From Muribaculaceae bacterium (GTDB lineage Bacteria > Bacteroidota > Bacteroidia > Bacteroidales > Muribaculaceae), in the NCBI GenBank assembly GCA_009775195.1, contig VSPF01000078.1:1-13550 (forward strand): DNA of 13,550 nt, written 5' to 3'. Of this stretch, positions 1-6,552 are shown piece after piece. The notes below the pieces were generated by a model. The model ran no database searches, was not told where the DNA came from, and worked only from the letters and a program-made list of their open reading frames with translations. Every line of letters begins with the position of its first letter. The first letter of the stretch is position 1. The position numbers and the translations under genes were made by a program.

Positions 1-45
1 ACATTATAGCGTATCAGCGCGTTTTCTTTGTAAAACATCAACAAC

Positions 46-948
46 ATGAAACATTTACAATCAATACTTTGTATCGCGACGGCAACCTTGATGCTTGCCT
101 CGTGCTCGATATTCAAAAAGAACAGCGGCAGCGCCCCCGACGTGCAGACAATAAATATAGATAAGAAAAAAGGCAGCACCTCGTCGCTTGAGGCCCCCGA
201 GGGCAATGGCAAGAAACTCGGCAAGATGCCTACTGCCGACCAACTGACCGGCGGTCGCTGGACACTCGTATCGGTCGGTGACCGACAGGTCAACGCCGAA
301 GACGAGCAGCCCTATATACACTTCGACAACGGCGGCCGTTTCTATGCCTCCGACGGCTGCAACATACTCAATGGCGACTACACCATACGCAGCAACGGCG
401 ACATGACATTCGACCACGTGCTGTCGACGATGAAATACTGCCCCGAGGTAGACTATGCCCCATCTATCGCAGCTATTATAGCCGACGGCACGCACTATGC
501 CATCGACTGCCGCCGCATAGGGCAGGACACATACCTCTACTTCAAAGACAGCAAGGGCAAGACGCTTGTGACATACCGACGCCACAATATGGAGTTCCTC
601 AACGGCAACTGGGCCATAACATCGGCCGACGGAAAGAAAATCTCTGACGAGGAAGCAAATATATTTATCGACGTTGCCGAGCTAAAGGTACACGGCAACA
701 CCGGCTGCAACTACTTCAACGGCGAACTATATATCGACCCGGGCCGCAGCAATGCCGTAGACTTCTCTAAGATGGGTCTCACGCGCATGGCGTGCCCCAA
801 GGCCGACCAGGAACGACGCATCATGGTCGGGCTCGAACAGGCTGCATCGGCCATCGCCGGCAAGAAAGAAAACACCGTGCTGCTGCTCGATGCCAAAGGC
901 AAGGAAATAATGACACTAAAACGCATAAGTGACGAAAATGACCAATAA
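46..948 (+). CDS. Lipoprotein with two META (HslJ-like) domains
   Basis: A 300-residue secreted lipoprotein. The N-terminus is a lipoprotein signal peptide with lipobox LASC and lipidation Cys20, so the protein should be membrane-anchored outside the cytoplasm. A low-complexity linker (about 21-65) is followed by two META domains. The first is at about 67-175 with the family GCN motif at 104-106 and a later Cys132. The second is at about 185-290 with GCN at 220-222 and the MAC motif ending at Cys250. META domains occur in HslJ and in many Bacteroidota lipoproteins of uncertain role, often linked to heat or envelope stress; the exact function is unknown. Tandem duplication within one chain is common in this phylum. 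The start ATG has no clear Shine-Dalgarno but is preceded by an A-rich leader typical of Bacteroidota. The gene overlaps the downstream nitroreductase, so the two are probably co-transcribed. Confidence 0.88.
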   Translation: MKHLQSILCIATATLMLASCSIFKKNSGSAPDVQTINIDKKKGSTSSLEAPEGNGKKLGKMPTADQLTGGRWTLVSVGDRQVNAEDEQPYIHFDNGGRFYASDGCNILNGDYTIRSNGDMTFDHVLSTMKYCPEVDYAPSIAAIIADGTHYAIDCRRIGQDTYLYFKDSKGKTLVTYRRHNMEFLNGNWAITSADGKKISDEEANIFIDVAELKVHGNTGCNYFNGELYIDPGRSNAVDFSKMGLTRMACPKADQERRIMVGLEQAASAIAGKKENTVLLLDAKGKEIMTLKRISDENDQ

Positions 949-1681
949 CACCGACCAGTATTTCTCACATCGTGCCACGGTACGGATTTTCGACCGCAGC
1001 CTACACATTTCCGACGAGACACTGCGCGGCATCATCGAGCTTGCCTCTCATGCCCCCAACACGGGCAACATGCAGCTCTACAGCGTAGTGGTAACCCGGG
1101 GCGAGGACCTGAAAAAAGAACTTGCCGCCCTGCACTACAATCAGCCTGCGGCTGTCGGGGCCGACGTGCTGCTCACTGTCTGCGCCGACACGCGCCGCTT
1201 CGACACCTGGTGCAAGGCTCGTGACGCCGAGAGCGGACTCAACAATTTCGGCGGCAGGCTGTCGGCTCTGACCGACGCAGCCATTTTCGCCCAGCAGATT
1301 GTCACCATCGCCGAGCTCGACGGAATAGGCTGCTGCTACCTGGGCACGGCTACATATAATGTCGATGATTTCTGCAAAGTGCTCGGGCTGCCAACGGGAG
1401 TAATACCGGTGGTCGGCATAGCCATGGGCTACCCTGCCGGTGATGTGCCGGCACCGTCCGACAGGCTACCGGTCGAAGCCATAATGCACAGCGAGACGTT
1501 CAGCGACTATACTCCCGGCCAAATCGACGAGTACTATCACGAAAAGGAGTCGCTGCCCGAGTCGGCCGGATTTATCAGCCTCAACGGCAAGAAGACCCTT
1601 GCACAGGTATATGCCGACGTGCGCTACCCTGCCGACCTCAACGAAGCCGTCGGCCAGGCCATGCTCCGACACATGAAGTAA
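938..1681 (+). CDS. Nitroreductase-family FMN oxidoreductase
   Basis: About 247 residues from ATG 938. An in-frame GTG at 929 is an alternative start that adds three residues; ATG is preferred, and either choice overlaps the end of the META gene. The N-terminus carries the nitroreductase FMN-phosphate signature region (HRATVRIF, then SHAPNTGNMQLYSVVV), followed by the central segment with Gly- and Cys-rich CCYLGTATYN and the VVGIAMGYP strand that typically ends the flavin fold in NfsA/FRP-type enzymes. Family members are homodimeric FMN proteins that use NAD(P)H to reduce nitro compounds, quinones or flavins; the physiological substrate cannot be read from the sequence. The C-terminal tail (about 185-247) is an extension of the kind used in NfsA-like dimers. 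Together with the upstream META lipoprotein it forms a two-gene operon, possibly stress-related, which is inference. Confidence 0.9.
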   Translation: MTNNTDQYFSHRATVRIFDRSLHISDETLRGIIELASHAPNTGNMQLYSVVVTRGEDLKKELAALHYNQPAAVGADVLLTVCADTRRFDTWCKARDAESGLNNFGGRLSALTDAAIFAQQIVTIAELDGIGCCYLGTATYNVDDFCKVLGLPTGVIPVVGIAMGYPAGDVPAPSDRLPVEAIMHSETFSDYTPGQIDEYYHEKESLPESAGFISLNGKKTLAQVYADVRYPADLNEAVGQAMLRHMK

Positions 1682-1710
1682 AGGTTTTAGGAATTACAGG
1701 GGTATCTACG

Positions 1711-1832
1711 ATAGGAGCTCGAACCTCCGGGGCGAGCCATCGCATAGACATTACATTTGGTTTTAGACTACTCATGTTTAAACAATTAGTACCGTCTCGC
1801 GAATGGCTTGTCCCGGAGGTCCAAGCTCCTAT
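1711..1832. repeat. 122-bp MITE-like element with ~30-bp imperfect terminal inverted repeats
   Basis: The left arm 1711-1740 (begins ATAGGAGCTC) is the inverted copy of the right arm 1803-1832 (ends AGCTCCTAT), with 26 of 30 positions matching. The pairing continues inward with a small bulge, 1741-1749 against about 1794-1801, leaving a 44-nt AT-rich centre that includes the palindrome GTTTAAAC. The arms are G+C-rich and the centre A+T-rich. This architecture fits a non-autonomous miniature transposable element or a large structured RNA or terminator. No transposase and no clear target-site duplication are visible. It could also be a decayed recombination site. Confidence 0.6.
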
Positions 1833-1854
1833 AAATGCATTAAATTTTCGGTAT

Positions 1855-1962
1855 TGTTCGGTGTGTTCGGCTTGTTCAGCTTGTTCATTTAACCGACGAG
1901 TTGAACAATGTGAACAAAGCGAACAAAGCGAACATTCCGAACAAGACTGAACATAGTGAACA
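1855..1962. repeat. Head-to-head 9-nt-period array, TGTTC x4 / GAACA x7
   Basis: TGTTC cores start at 1855, 1864, 1873 and 1882 (exactly 9 nt apart). After a short centre, the reverse-complement core GAACA starts at 1903, 1912, 1921, 1930, 1939, 1949 and 1958 (9,9,9,9,10,9). Segments 1855-1887 and 1902-1934 are inverted repeats at 27 of 33 positions, and all mismatches fall in the 4-nt linkers, never in the 5-nt cores. Either strand's RNA could form a long stem of 5-6-bp helices separated by small internal loops; alternatively each core could be a protein-binding half-site. The function is unknown. Confidence 0.85.
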
Positions 1963-2009
1963 AATAATGGTCGGGCAATATCTGCGCCCACCAGCAACAG
2001 CCTCGACTT

Positions 2010-2038
2010 ATAATATATATTAATATAATATATATTAT
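2010..2038. repeat. AT-only palindrome, 13-bp arms
   Basis: Positions 2010-2022 and 2026-2038 are perfect inverted repeats made only of A and T around a 3-nt centre. The A+T run continues to about 2060. It lies between the two 9-nt-period arrays. Such a sequence could extrude as a cruciform or ease DNA melting; nothing shows a specific role. Confidence 0.7.
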
Positions 2039-2072
2039 TGATATACAATATTATATATATGGTCGAAGCAAT

Positions 2073-2088
2073 TCTACGGTATCGTAGA
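2073..2088. other. Small stem-loop (TCTACG / CGTAGA)
   Basis: A perfect 6-bp inverted repeat with a GTAT loop. It is too short to be convincing alone, but it sits in a region where almost every segment is palindromic. There is no U-tract, so it is not a canonical terminator. Confidence 0.35.
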
Positions 2089-2106
2089 GAACCGTCGAAT
2101 AATAGC

Positions 2107-2229
2107 GTGAACACTGTGTTCAGAGTGTTCACGCCTGTTCAGTCTGTTCAGTTTGTTCAGTTTGTTCATTTACCCTGTGAGTGAACAAAGATGAACATAC
2201 CGAACATGGCGAACACTAAAACGAGAACA
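2107..2229. repeat. Second head-to-head 9-nt-period array, TGTTC x6 / GAACA x4-5
   Basis: TGTTC cores start at 2117, 2126, 2136, 2145, 2154 and 2163 (9,10,9,9,9). GAACA cores follow at 2183, 2193, 2202 and 2211, with an outlier at 2225 inside the porin 3' end. The left edge also contains a perfect 9-bp hairpin, GTGAACACT at 2107-2115 against AGTGTTCAC at 2124-2132. The centre (about 2162-2188) resembles that of the first array (about 1881-1908): both read TTGTTCATTTA, then CC, three variable bases, GAG and the first GAACA. The two arrays therefore look like copies of one element family. The last regular core abuts the porin stop codon. Confidence 0.85.
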
Positions 2230-3541
2230 TGCACATTGCACCGACGCGCCGGGCAGAGCGGTGTGCACCGCCGAAGTTGCGACGATAACCAAAGTCGTAT
2301 TCCGCACCGACCTGCATACGCGGCGTCATGTTCCAGAATACGTTGACCGCCGAGGCCATGCCATATTTATACTCGTCGGGGCTGACCCGGTGCGAAGGCA
2401 GGTAGCGCGTCTGACTCACCGAGAGGCTTGCAAACAGCATGGGCGTGAAATTATACTTGAAACCGAGGCACCAGCCATACGAAGCCGGGGCATAGAGCCT
2501 GCCGGGCAGCGAGGGGTCGCCCACCAAATCGTAGGCACCCATCATCAGGTCGCCGCCGAGGCTGGCATAGCCGTGGCCGTAGTTCGCCGTGGCAAAAACC
2601 GTCATCGCACGGTGAGGACTTCCGACCCCGCTGAGCTGCACGGCCCACCCGGCCTTGTCGTGATTGCGCCCCTGCAGCATGTCGCGATACGACAGTGTGC
2701 GCACGATGCCCGACAGGCGTATATGCTGGCCCTGCGCCCACTGGTATTGGGCAAAGGCGGCGAAGTCGGGCAGCCAGTTGCTCACCGTGCGTGTGTCGCT
2801 GCCGTCGGCACCGATACTGGTTTCGGGTGTCTCGGCCGACACGGCAAAATACCACTTATCCTTTACCACCGGCATATAGCGGACAAGCACCGAGGTCGGA
2901 GTCATCTTGTTTGCCGGGCCCTGTGCATCGACTGTCGGCGGCACCGCTGCAGGGTCGGAAAAGGTAGACGGGGCATAGCCCACGGTGAAGTCGTTGATGA
3001 TGGCGTATGCCTTTTTCAGGCGAAAGTCGCGCGACTGATAGCCGGTAAAATCAGCCTCGATATAGAGTTGGTATTCGCCAAGCGTCTTATTCTGGCCCAA
3101 TACCCTGAAGAAAAGGCATGTACCGGCAGGCGTTGTGCCGAAATGCTTCATATTCGCAGGGTCGGCAGGGATTGGTATGAGCGCCGGTGCAAACCCCGGC
3201 GACGGCATCGCGCCACCCCAGTCATAATAGGCGCGCATACGCACAGCTCCGCCGATACCCATGGCAAGTTTAGAGTCCTTGCTCAAAAAGAGGAAATATG
3301 GCGCACCGGGGTCCATGAAATGATGGAACTGGTCGTAATAGAATGCCGCTATACGGCTGCGGATAGAGTCGGTATAAAGGTTCAGTTCCACCCTGTCGAC
3401 AGGCCGGCCGTCGATAAATACCAGCTTGTTAGACCGAGAGACCGAATCGACATAATCGTCGTTAAGTGTACGTGCGCCCACAAACGACGGCACACACAGC
3501 AGCAATAATAAGAATAATGTGATGTTACGGGACATAGGCAT
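2216..3541 (-). CDS. DcaP-like outer-membrane porin
   Basis: A 441-residue protein with a Sec signal peptide (hydrophobic core LFLLLLLCVPSF, likely cleavage after VGA near residue 23) and a C-terminal Phe on an aromatic terminal strand (VGAMCMFSF), as expected for a BamA-inserted beta-barrel. The body alternates short amphipathic strands and Gly/Asn/Asp-rich turns. Conserved-looking stretches such as APYFLFLSKDS, GIGGAVRMRAYYDWGG and STFSDPAAVPPTVDAQGP are characteristic, from memory, of Bacteroidota proteins assigned to the DcaP-like trimeric porin family. The residues after the signal could be the periplasmic N-terminal helix seen in DcaP. DcaP of Acinetobacter passes small anionic solutes; the substrate here is unknown. 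An in-frame ATG six bases downstream (3535) is an equally possible start and would leave more room after the upstream hairpin. It is transcribed on its own or by read-through from the HAD-gene operon. Confidence 0.85.
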   Translation of the reverse strand: MPMSRNITLFLLLLLCVPSFVGARTLNDDYVDSVSRSNKLVFIDGRPVDRVELNLYTDSIRSRIAAFYYDQFHHFMDPGAPYFLFLSKDSKLAMGIGGAVRMRAYYDWGGAMPSPGFAPALIPIPADPANMKHFGTTPAGTCLFFRVLGQNKTLGEYQLYIEADFTGYQSRDFRLKKAYAIINDFTVGYAPSTFSDPAAVPPTVDAQGPANKMTPTSVLVRYMPVVKDKWYFAVSAETPETSIGADGSDTRTVSNWLPDFAAFAQYQWAQGQHIRLSGIVRTLSYRDMLQGRNHDKAGWAVQLSGVGSPHRAMTVFATANYGHGYASLGGDLMMGAYDLVGDPSLPGRLYAPASYGWCLGFKYNFTPMLFASLSVSQTRYLPSHRVSPDEYKYGMASAVNVFWNMTPRMQVGAEYDFGYRRNFGGAHRSARRVGAMCMFSF

Positions 3542-3543
3542 AA

Positions 3544-3567
3544 TGTTGCATATTTAACTATGCAACA
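3544..3567 (-). promoter_or_regulatory. Perfect 9-bp hairpin directly upstream of the porin start
   Basis: TGTTGCATA at 3544-3552 and TATGCAACA at 3559-3567 are perfect inverted repeats around a 6-nt loop. The hairpin lies between the HAD-gene stop (3593) and the porin start (3541), ending two bases before the first ATG. It could be a weak terminator for the upstream operon (no U-tract is seen), a structure limiting ribosome access to the porin start, or a protein-binding palindrome. The structure is certain; the role is inferred. Confidence 0.5.
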
Positions 3568-3592
3568 AATACCGGGCACGTAATGTTTGAGG

Positions 3593-4432
3593 CTACCTGT
3601 CGAAATCCGAGGCGATGAAGCGGGCTACGGAGTCGGTGTAGTTCGGCTCGATTACTATATCGGCGGCTTCGCGAACCTCGGGCAGGGCATTGGCCACGGC
3701 CACGGCCACATCGGCCACGGCAAGCATGGGCAGGTCGTTGAGGCTGTCGCCGAACACTACGAGGCGGTCGGCACCGAGCTCTTCCTTGAGCCTGAGCACG
3801 GCACTGGCCTTGCTGATGCCCTGTGGGAAAATTTCCAAATTCCACGTGTGATGATTGAACACGTCGGGATAGCAGCACACCGAGCAATCAGTAGTAGCTG
3901 TAAAAGCCTCGGCGGCAGCACGGATAGGCTCCTCGTCGCCCATGGCAAAGAGCAGCATGGTATTGTGGGCCGCCCTCGGCGGAGCCGGGGTGCCGAGATG
4001 GAAACGCTTCAGGACAAGGTTGCAACGCTCGAGATAGAAGCTCTCCTCGGCCTTGTTGAGGCGCGAGGCGGCATGATAGACATCGAGCGTGGCCCGGTCT
4101 TCCGACATGACATAGACAAAGGGGTGTACATCATGGCGGAGACAAAACTGCAAGGCATTCCTTACCTCGGTCTCTGACAGGAAATGGGGCTGACGGAAGC
4201 GGCACTCGTCGCGCAGCCAGTAGGCACAACCCGTCATCACCACGGCCGGGGGCGTGGTATGAGTCTGCGCCAGCAGCGGCACGACGGTGGCCGGGGTACG
4301 CGCCGTAGCCACAGTAATCATTGCTCCGAGGTCGGTAAGTTCGTTGATTATCCGCGACGACCCGGCCGATATGCGGCTGTCGGTGCCAAGCAGGGTGCCG
4401 TCGAGGTCGCTTATATAGAGAGTCTTGTTCAT
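3593..4432 (-). CDS. HAD-superfamily phosphatase, Cof/IIB type
   Basis: 279 residues with all four HAD motifs. Motif I is SDLDGTLL with nucleophile Asp9 and acid/base Asp11; motif II is the VATART region near 42; the motif III Lys is in GISKASAV; motif IV is GDSLNDLPML. The C2-type cap lies between motifs II and III, and the length is normal for Cof-type enzymes. These are cytoplasmic Mg-dependent phosphatases acting on sugar phosphates, pyridoxal phosphate, flavin nucleotides or similar metabolites; the substrate is not predictable here. The start ATG overlaps the helicase stop as ATGA, implying translational coupling at the 3' end of the gmk operon. Confidence 0.92.
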   Translation of the reverse strand: MNKTLYISDLDGTLLGTDSRISAGSSRIINELTDLGAMITVATARTPATVVPLLAQTHTTPPAVVMTGCAYWLRDECRFRQPHFLSETEVRNALQFCLRHDVHPFVYVMSEDRATLDVYHAASRLNKAEESFYLERCNLVLKRFHLGTPAPPRAAHNTMLLFAMGDEEPIRAAAEAFTATTDCSVCCYPDVFNHHTWNLEIFPQGISKASAVLRLKEELGADRLVVFGDSLNDLPMLAVADVAVAVANALPEVREAADIVIEPNYTDSVARFIASDFDR

Positions 4433-6552
4433 TCTTTCACTAAGTCGAGTGGCGCGCCGTAGCGCAGGGTGCGCGTCGTGCCGAGGGAGTCGAATTTTAT
4501 AGTATAGTTCTGCCGCGCGGTATCGTTGTCTACTATCGTGCCCTTGCCGAAGACGGGGTGCTCTACCCTGCTGCCGACAGCGAAGCCCGGTTTGTCACCG
4601 GCACCGGCCATTGGCTGAGGCATCTGCGGCTGCGACGGCAGGGGACGCTCGAGGGTGAGGTTGTCGAGGCCCATCTCGTAGATAAAGCGCGAAGGCACCT
4701 TTGCCGAACGGTCGTGGGCAAAGCCCTCGCTGTCGGAAAGGTACAGACTCCGTTTCGCCCTCGTCAGGGCCACGTAGGCAAGGCGACGCTCCTCCTCGAT
4801 ATCGTCGGGGCCTATGCTGCGCTTCGACGGGAACAGGCCCTCGCTAAGGCCGCAGACAAACACCGTGTCGAACTCCATGCCCTTGGCGGTATGCACCGTC
4901 ATCATGCGCACGGCGTTATCGTTGTCGGTGTGCCTGTCCATGTTGGATATTAGGGCCACACGGGTAAGGAACGACTCGAGTGAGGCATCGTCGTCATGGC
5001 CGGCCTCGTCGATGGCGCGTTTCAGCTCGGCAAGGTTGTCGAGACGTTCCCACTCACTAAGACCGCGAAGCATCTCCTCGTAACCGCACGAGTCGAGCAC
5101 GCGCTGCAACAGGTCGCCGAGGGGCATGGTGTCGACAAGCCGGCGGCACGACTCTATGGTCTCTACATATTTTGCGGCGCCGGTGCGCTTCATCTCGGGC
5201 GTGTCGAGCATCGACACCAGGGCCTCGTAGAGCGAGATGCCCTCGTCCTGCGCACGTGCGCGGAGCATGTCGAGCTTCTTGCGCCCTATGCCGCGCGAGG
5301 GGGTGTTGTAGGTGCGCATAAAGGCCAAGTCGTCGGCGGTGACGAGCATACGCAGGTAGGCCAGCACGTCTTTGACCTCGCGCCGCTGGTAGAAGGCTGT
5401 GCCGCTGAAAATTACATACTGTATTTCGTTCTTTACCAAGGCATCTTCAATCGGGCGCGACACATGATGGGCGCGGTAGAGTATGGCTATCCCGGCCGGC
5501 TCATGGCCGTCTTTTACGAGCCCTGCTATGGTCTTGGCAATCCACGCCGCCTCGTCTTTCTCGTTTTTGGCGTGGTACATCTTTGGTTTCGCACCGGGCA
5601 CACCGAGTGGCTTCAATGCCTTGGGGTAGCGGCAGGTGTTGCACGAAATCAGGCTGTTCGACGCGGCCAGTATCTGGGGCGTGCTGCGGTAATTGTCGGA
5701 GAGGACGATGGTCGTAGCATCCTCGTAGAGCTTGTCGAAATCGAGGATGAGGTTTACGTCGGCACCGCGCCAGGTATAGATGGTCTGGTCGGGGTCGCCG
5801 ACGATAAACAGGTTGCGGTGCTCGCCGGCAAGCAGCCTTGCGATTTCATACTGCGGGTTGCTCACGTCCTGGAACTCGTCGACCATCACATATTGCATCC
5901 TCTGCTGCCATTTGTGGCGTATGTCGGGATAGTTGACCAATATGTGGTGGGCGAAGACTATTACGTCGTCGAAGTCGATGGCATAGGTCTTCTTCTGCTC
6001 GTAGAGATAGCGCATGTAGATTTCGGGCAGACGGTCGGCAGCCCCCACATCGCTCATCGCAGGAGGCTCGGCATTGCTCATCTTCTCTATGACGGGCACA
6101 TAATCGGCGGCACCCTTGCGCTTACCTATATAGTCTACGGCGCGGCGTATGGGCAGCTCCTTGAGAGTCAGGCCCATGTCGGAATAGACCTTTTGCAGCA
6201 CGGTGCACTGGTCTTCCTCGTCGAGCAGCACGAAGTTGGCCGGGTAGTTGAGCACGTGTATATCCTCTTTGAGCATACGCACGCAGAAGGAGTGGAAGGT
6301 GCATATATACGCCATGTCGAAGTCTCCGAGCAGGGCGCGTATGCGCTGCTTCATCTCGGCGGCGGCCTTGTTGGTAAAGGTCACGCACAACACCGACCCG
6401 GGGTCTATGCCCAGCAGGTCGGCAAGATAGCAGTAACGCGCCGTCAGGGCACGGGTCTTGCCCGTACCTGCCCCGGCAAGCACGCGCACCGGCCCCTCGG
6501 TGGTGCGCACCGAGTCGAGCTGTCCCTGGTTGAGGCCGTCGAGATAATTCAT
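4429..6552 (-). CDS. uvrD: UvrD/PcrA-type SF1A DNA helicase
   Basis: 707 residues with the complete superfamily 1A motif set: Q-motif LNQGQ (7-11), Walker A AGAGTGKT (26-33), motif Ia TFTNKAA (58-64), FHSFC (86-90), Walker B DEFQD (225-229), motif III GDPDQTIYTWRGA (252-264), motif V VHTAKGMEFD and motif VI ALTRAKRSL. The C-terminal ~50 residues (GSRVEHPVFGKGTIVDND region) form the Tudor-like domain of PcrA/UvrD that contacts RNA polymerase in characterised homologues. It should be a 3'-5' translocase acting in nucleotide-excision and mismatch repair and in removing obstacles from replicating DNA. UvrD and PcrA cannot be told apart by sequence alone in this phylum. Its start overlaps the M18 peptidase stop by 4 nt and its stop overlaps the HAD start by 4 nt. 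Confidence 0.95.
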   Translation of the reverse strand: MNYLDGLNQGQLDSVRTTEGPVRVLAGAGTGKTRALTARYCYLADLLGIDPGSVLCVTFTNKAAAEMKQRIRALLGDFDMAYICTFHSFCVRMLKEDIHVLNYPANFVLLDEEDQCTVLQKVYSDMGLTLKELPIRRAVDYIGKRKGAADYVPVIEKMSNAEPPAMSDVGAADRLPEIYMRYLYEQKKTYAIDFDDVIVFAHHILVNYPDIRHKWQQRMQYVMVDEFQDVSNPQYEIARLLAGEHRNLFIVGDPDQTIYTWRGADVNLILDFDKLYEDATTIVLSDNYRSTPQILAASNSLISCNTCRYPKALKPLGVPGAKPKMYHAKNEKDEAAWIAKTIAGLVKDGHEPAGIAILYRAHHVSRPIEDALVKNEIQYVIFSGTAFYQRREVKDVLAYLRMLVTADDLAFMRTYNTPSRGIGRKKLDMLRARAQDEGISLYEALVSMLDTPEMKRTGAAKYVETIESCRRLVDTMPLGDLLQRVLDSCGYEEMLRGLSEWERLDNLAELKRAIDEAGHDDDASLESFLTRVALISNMDRHTDNDNAVRMMTVHTAKGMEFDTVFVCGLSEGLFPSKRSIGPDDIEEERRLAYVALTRAKRSLYLSDSEGFAHDRSAKVPSRFIYEMGLDNLTLERPLPSQPQMPQPMAGAGDKPGFAVGSRVEHPVFGKGTIVDNDTARQNYTIKFDSLGTTRTLRYGAPLDLVKE

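Larger units (their letters stand above)
1682..2215. other. Gene-free convergent intergenic region packed with inverted repeats
   Basis: A stretch of 534 bases between the end of the nitroreductase gene and the end of the porin gene, which face each other. I find no credible gene. In order it holds a 122-bp element with long imperfect terminal inverted repeats, a head-to-head 9-nt-period array, about 45 bases without clear structure, an AT-rich palindrome, a small hairpin and a second head-to-head 9-nt-period array running up to the porin stop codon. Transcripts entering from either side would fold strongly, so the region may serve as a bidirectional terminator, but the repeat structure is much more elaborate than termination needs. 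Confidence 0.8.

Noticed and set aside
1711..1740. tRNA or tmRNA fragment suggested by a GGTTCGAG-like T-loop on the minus strand
   Set aside because: No acceptor stem, anticodon arm or CCA end can be built; the T-loop-like stretch is simply part of the inverted repeat arm.
1711..1832. Invertible promoter flanked by inverted repeats, as in Bacteroides phase variation
   Set aside because: TACATTTG at 1752-1759 resembles a -7 box, but no TTTG lies at the proper distance, the invertible segment would be only about 44-60 nt, and both flanking genes converge so no gene would be driven.
1638..2132. A 164-codon open frame on the minus strand across the intergenic region, with three-residue repeats
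   Set aside because: The repeats arise because the 9-nt array pitch equals three codons, so no stops appear. The frame runs through the MITE-like element, the AT palindrome and into the nitroreductase 3' end, with no domain or sensible composition.
1855..2229. Possible CRISPR array
   Set aside because: Repeat units are 9 nt with 5-nt cores and arranged in inverted blocks; there are no 25-40-nt direct repeats with unique spacers and no cas genes.
2261..3508. A 415-codon open frame on the plus strand opposite the porin
   Set aside because: Shadow of the porin gene; His/Arg-rich composition, no signal peptide or recognisable domain.
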